64,000 nucleotides of DNA from Cryptomeria japonica (taxonomy: Eukaryota > Streptophyta > Pinopsida > Cupressales > Cupressaceae), in the NCBI RefSeq assembly GCF_030272615.1, contig NC_081409.1:246945502-247009501 (forward strand), read 5' to 3'. The notes beneath the pieces were generated by a model. The model searched no databases and was not told where the DNA came from. It saw only the letters and a program-made list of their open reading frames with translations. Of the stretch, positions 60,476 through 64,000 are shown one piece after another. The translations under genes were made by a program, and so were the position numbers. Each line of letters opens with the position of its first letter. Position 1 is the stretch's first letter.

Positions 60476-63400
60476 AGTTCCTATCCTAGAATATGAGAGG
60501 TTTGAATAATGCTAAAAACATCAATCTCTCAAGAATTATATCCTTGAGAATGAGATTGATATTCTCCTAATCCAAGAAGTTAAAATAAATAAAGATTCCT
60601 TCCATTCCATGGCTAACAATATCTAGTCGGCTGCTAGTTTCTACATAAGTGAGGCACAAGGTGTCTTTTGGGGAGTCGTTATTATTTGGGTCCCTATACA
60701 TATTTTTGGTTCTCTTCTTTCGCTCTATGTCAGCAATATGGTTGTTTAGTTTTCCAATTCGTTGTGTTCCTAGATCCATGTTAATCTATATGCACCTAAC
60801 TTTTGCAATGTTTGCAAAGTTGTTTGAGAGGATATTACTATGCAAGTGTTGGTTGAAAAGGACACCTTCTGGATGGTAGTTGGTGATTTTAATACCTCCC
60901 TATTCCCTTTTGAAAAACTTTGGGGACTAATAGATTACACTGAAAGCATGGACGACCTAGACGACTTCAATACAATAGTCAATATTGGTCTAGGTGGGCA
61001 ACCTTTTACTTGGACCAACCTCATAATAGGTTCTATTCTTATATGGGTGAAATTTGACCATTTTTGGTTTCCTCTAACTAGGACATTAGCTACAACTCCA
61101 ATCTTGTGGTTTTACCTAGGGTTGTCTTTGATCATAACCCCCTTATGCTCTCTTGGGTTGATAGACACAATGGGTCCCTTTTCCATCTTGGTATGAAATT
61201 ATGTGGTCTACCTACCCTAATTTTAGGGATTGTATCCTTAACTAGTGGAACACCTCACTCTAGAGGATGCCTGTGTACAAAGTTTCCCAAAAACTGAATC
61301 TGATAAAGACTAAGGTGAAGATGGAACACATTTATTTTGGCAATATCCTAGTTAGGAAAACTGAGTTGACAACTAAACTTAACAATATTCAAACTCAAAT
61401 TACTAGTTGGGACCTTTTTGATTTTTCCCATATTGCTGAAGAATCCTTGAGAAGGAATTGGAAAGATATTCTAAAAAAGACAATATATTTTGGAAACAAA
61501 AGTCAAGGATCCAATGGCTAAAGGAGGGGGATATGAATTAAACCTTCTTCCACAAATTGACTCTCTAACATATAAAAAGGAATACTATCTCCTCTCTTTT
61601 GGATGAAAATGATCAAAAATCACAAATGACACTCAAATTGGTATGATGACTCTTGACTTCTTCTTCCAAGCCTATATTTGGAACAATCTCCTTCTTGCAA
61701 ACCTATTATGGAAGAAAAATTATTAAACTTATTACTTACAACCTTGTCTTTGGAGGATAATTCTCAACTGTGTGTCCCAATCACTACTGAAGAAGCCAAA
61801 CTTGTTGCCTTTTTTATGGAATCTTATAAGGCCTCAAGACTGGATTGTTTTCCCCAAACTTTTTTCTGGGAATTCTAGGAAATATTTGGTTATGATATCA
61901 CTATGGTTTCCAAGGACTTCTTCCAAACAGGTAAATTTATGAAGAAACTCAACAATTCCTACATTGCTCTGGTTCCCAAAGTTCAAGATCCTACCAAATC
62001 ATCTGATTTTAAACCTATTGGCCTATGTAATATGATCTATAAGATCTTTTCGAAAGAACTTGTGAATAAAAAACAACCCTTGCTTATAAATTGATCAAAA
62101 TAAATAAAAAAGGTGTTGTCCCTGGCCACCAAATCCTGGATGCGGTTATCTCTACACATGAGATAATGCATTCAATGTAAAGGAGCCTCTGCCTTGGTAT
62201 GACTCTCAAACTTGATATTTCCAAATCCTATGATTGGGTCAAATGGGGCTTCCTATTTAAAGTCCTTAATAAATTGGGATTCTAAGAGTGCCTTATTAGC
62301 CTTATCAAAGAATGTGTGACCATGGTCATGTATTCTATCCTAGCAAATGGGGTTTTGAGGGGTTTATTTGGGACAAAGAGGGGTAACAAATAAGGTGACC
62401 CCCTTTCTCCTTACCTTTTTATCATGGTGGCTAAGGTGTTGGGAAAGAACATTCTTAAACTTATTGATGATGTGGACCTTAAGGGTGTCAAAGTTTCCTC
62501 CATCCTCTCTCTTTTTGCATTGTAGCAGTTTTTGGATGATACCATCTTGTTTGGTGTTGCCTCAATGGTGGAGGCTAGGATATAGAATAAATGCTTTAAT
62601 AACTATGCTAAGGTTTTGGGCCAATGTATCAATTATGAGAAAAGTAAGATCTACTTCTTCAACACCATAGCTTGTTTCAAGAGAATAATTCAAGACATTT
62701 TAGGTTGTCAATGTATTGATCTACTTGGAGTTTACTTGGGACTTCCCCTTAATTTCAAGGTGGTTTCCCCTGCCTTGTGGAATTCTATCCTGGATCATCT
62801 TCAAAAGAAATTGGCTAAGTTGAAAAGGAAAAATCTTGAGTAATGTTAGAAAATTATAACTCCTTGTAGCCTATCTCCAAGTTATTCTAGTTTATTTCCT
62901 CTCCTTTTTTAAAATCCCTTTACGAAAGGTTGGAAATTTTCAAAAAATTCAGAGGAAATTCCTATGGTTTTGTAGGGGAAAAAGGAAAAGATTAGCTTTG
63001 GCCAGTTATGATGAAATTTGCCATCCCCAAAAAATGGGTGGGTTGGGTATAGAGAAAATACATCGCCTAAACAAAGATAGATGGTGTTTAATGTTGGGTG
63101 GGAACTAAAACAAACCAAAAAAGATTGATGTACAAAAATGGGTTCTAAATACCTTAATTAAGCTGAGTTTTATAGGCTTCTTTCTGAAGTTGGCTTCTCA
63201 AATGGTTTCAGGGTTTATAACAACATTCTCAAAACTCGTAGATTCATTTATCTGGGCCTCAAATGACAAGTTGGGAATGATCATCTTATCCAATTCTAGG
63301 ATGACAACTAGTTATTGGACCAACCTCTTGCTACTCACCCCATTGAAAAGGATCTACATGGCCTTGCAAAGGGTTTATTTGGTTCTTCTATTTCATACTA

Positions 63401-64000
63401 CCTACCGATTGACAATTCTTAGAACAATCTATTGATGTGTTGTCATAGGAGTGTTCACCTTCACCAGAAAGCCTATCTTGTGCAACTAGAACTCCAAAGG
63501 ATTAGGTTTCCCCTCTTTCCTAGAGATGACCGCTTTGTTTGGACTAAGTGTCCTAAGGGAAATTTTTTGGTCAAATATTCTTACAATCTGTTGTTGAAGG
63601 AAGATAATCTTGGTGCTTTCTGGGGGAGAGTCTAGAGCTTTCAACTTTTTCCTAAAATTAATTTCTTCTAGTAGACGAGTATGCATAACAAAATCCTAAC
63701 GCAAGATAATATTATTAAACATGGCTTCCAACTCCCATATAGATGCATTCTTTATAGATAGGAAGAAGAAACAATTCCTTACATTGTCTCACAATGCTTA
63801 GAGGTATGTGTTGCACAAACTTCAAATTATTTGTTCTATGAACAAGGAACTATCTTCCCTAATTGAAAATTAGGGTATCCCCTTCCATCACCCCCTCATT
63901 AAAGAATTGTGGAAGAAAATCACTCATCACCTTTGTTGGAGCCTATGGAAGGAAAGAAATGATATAAAATTTTGGGAGGAGGAGATGAGCTTAGAGAAAG
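60472..64000 (+). pseudogene. LINE ORF2: endonuclease and reverse transcriptase, partial at the right edge
   Basis: The frame starts ATG at 60472 (MKFLS, stop, NMRGLNNAKN), where plant LINE ORF2 begins with a WN.RGL motif. The endonuclease shows DILLIQEVK, VVGDFNTSLFPFEK, FTWTN and FDHNPLMLSW, corresponding to the apurinic-endonuclease catalytic motifs; the usual S of SDHNP is F. Reverse transcriptase shows LNNSYIALVPKVQDPTKSSD and CNMIYKIFSKEL, then LKLDISKSYDWVKW, GDPLSPYLF and QFLDDTILFG (the FADD box as FLDD) near 62527. Downstream are FLWFCRGKRKRLALASYDE, PQKMGGLGIEK and, near 63530-63800, FVWTKCPKGNFLVKYSYN and HNKILTQDNIIKHGFQLPYR of the zf-RVT region. Frameshifts and stops are frequent. 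The end lies beyond the window. Confidence 0.92.

Larger units (their letters stand above)
33686..64000 (+). mobile_element. L1-clade LINE, interrupted by nested insertions, running off the right edge
   Basis: ORF1 pieces lie at 33686-33852, 56816-57680 and 59880-60475. ORF2 starts at 60472 with endonuclease, reverse transcriptase and a C-terminal zinc-knuckle region. Copia-2 splits ORF1, and unassigned sequence lies between its second and third pieces. The AACCC target duplication of copia-2 shows that the first two ORF1 pieces were once continuous. The LINE is the oldest layer of this nest. Its 5' end is not defined and its 3' end lies outside the window. All frames are broken, so it is inactive. 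Confidence 0.88.

Overview
This window is eukaryotic nuclear DNA from a plant with a large, repeat-filled genome. It is AT-rich, holds no intact host gene that I can recognise, and consists largely of old, broken transposable elements inserted into one another. The mix of plant Ty1/copia, chromodomain-bearing Ty3/gypsy and L1-clade LINE elements, all aged and retained together with solo LTRs, suggests a gymnosperm (conifer-like) genome. That assignment is an inference from style; nothing here names a species.

Layout. 1-5.7 kb: AT-rich DNA with a GC-rich 60-bp repeat, a 94-bp (TA)n tract, LTR-end signatures and a minus-strand chromodomain relic. 5.75-16.1 kb: a decayed Ty3/gypsy chromovirus, split inside its integrase by a complete but dead copia element (copia-1, 8958-15493, target duplication TATGT). 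16-20.2 kb: unassigned DNA, a 600-bp compound microsatellite and a minus-strand gypsy integrase relic. 20.2-33.7 kb: mostly unassigned non-coding sequence, including a possible long LTR and an array of about 20 dispersed copies of a ~28-nt motif.

33.7-64 kb is one L1-clade LINE, which runs off the right edge. Its ORF1 is interrupted by a second copia element (copia-2, 33853-56815, target duplication AACCC). Copia-2 carries further insertions. A ~2.9-kb LTR-like element (34329-41480) itself contains a non-autonomous LTR retrotransposon with a GC-rich island (36853-41068), whose 3' LTR contains a minus-strand solo copia LTR (39339-40749). A minus-strand solo gypsy-type LTR sits at 42155-43351. 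A 7.3-kb element of unknown class (44477-51823) sits in gag. The deepest path has five levels. Removing the two insertions from the copia-2 5' LTR gives 1348 bp, exactly the length of its 3' LTR, which strongly supports the reconstruction.

No gene set here acts as a pathway. The least explained items are the 7.3-kb insertion in copia-2 gag (a decayed intron-containing gene, a ~357-bp tandem array and a minus-strand open frame), the dispersed motif array at 28.9-30.9 kb, and the GC-rich cargo of the non-autonomous LTR element.
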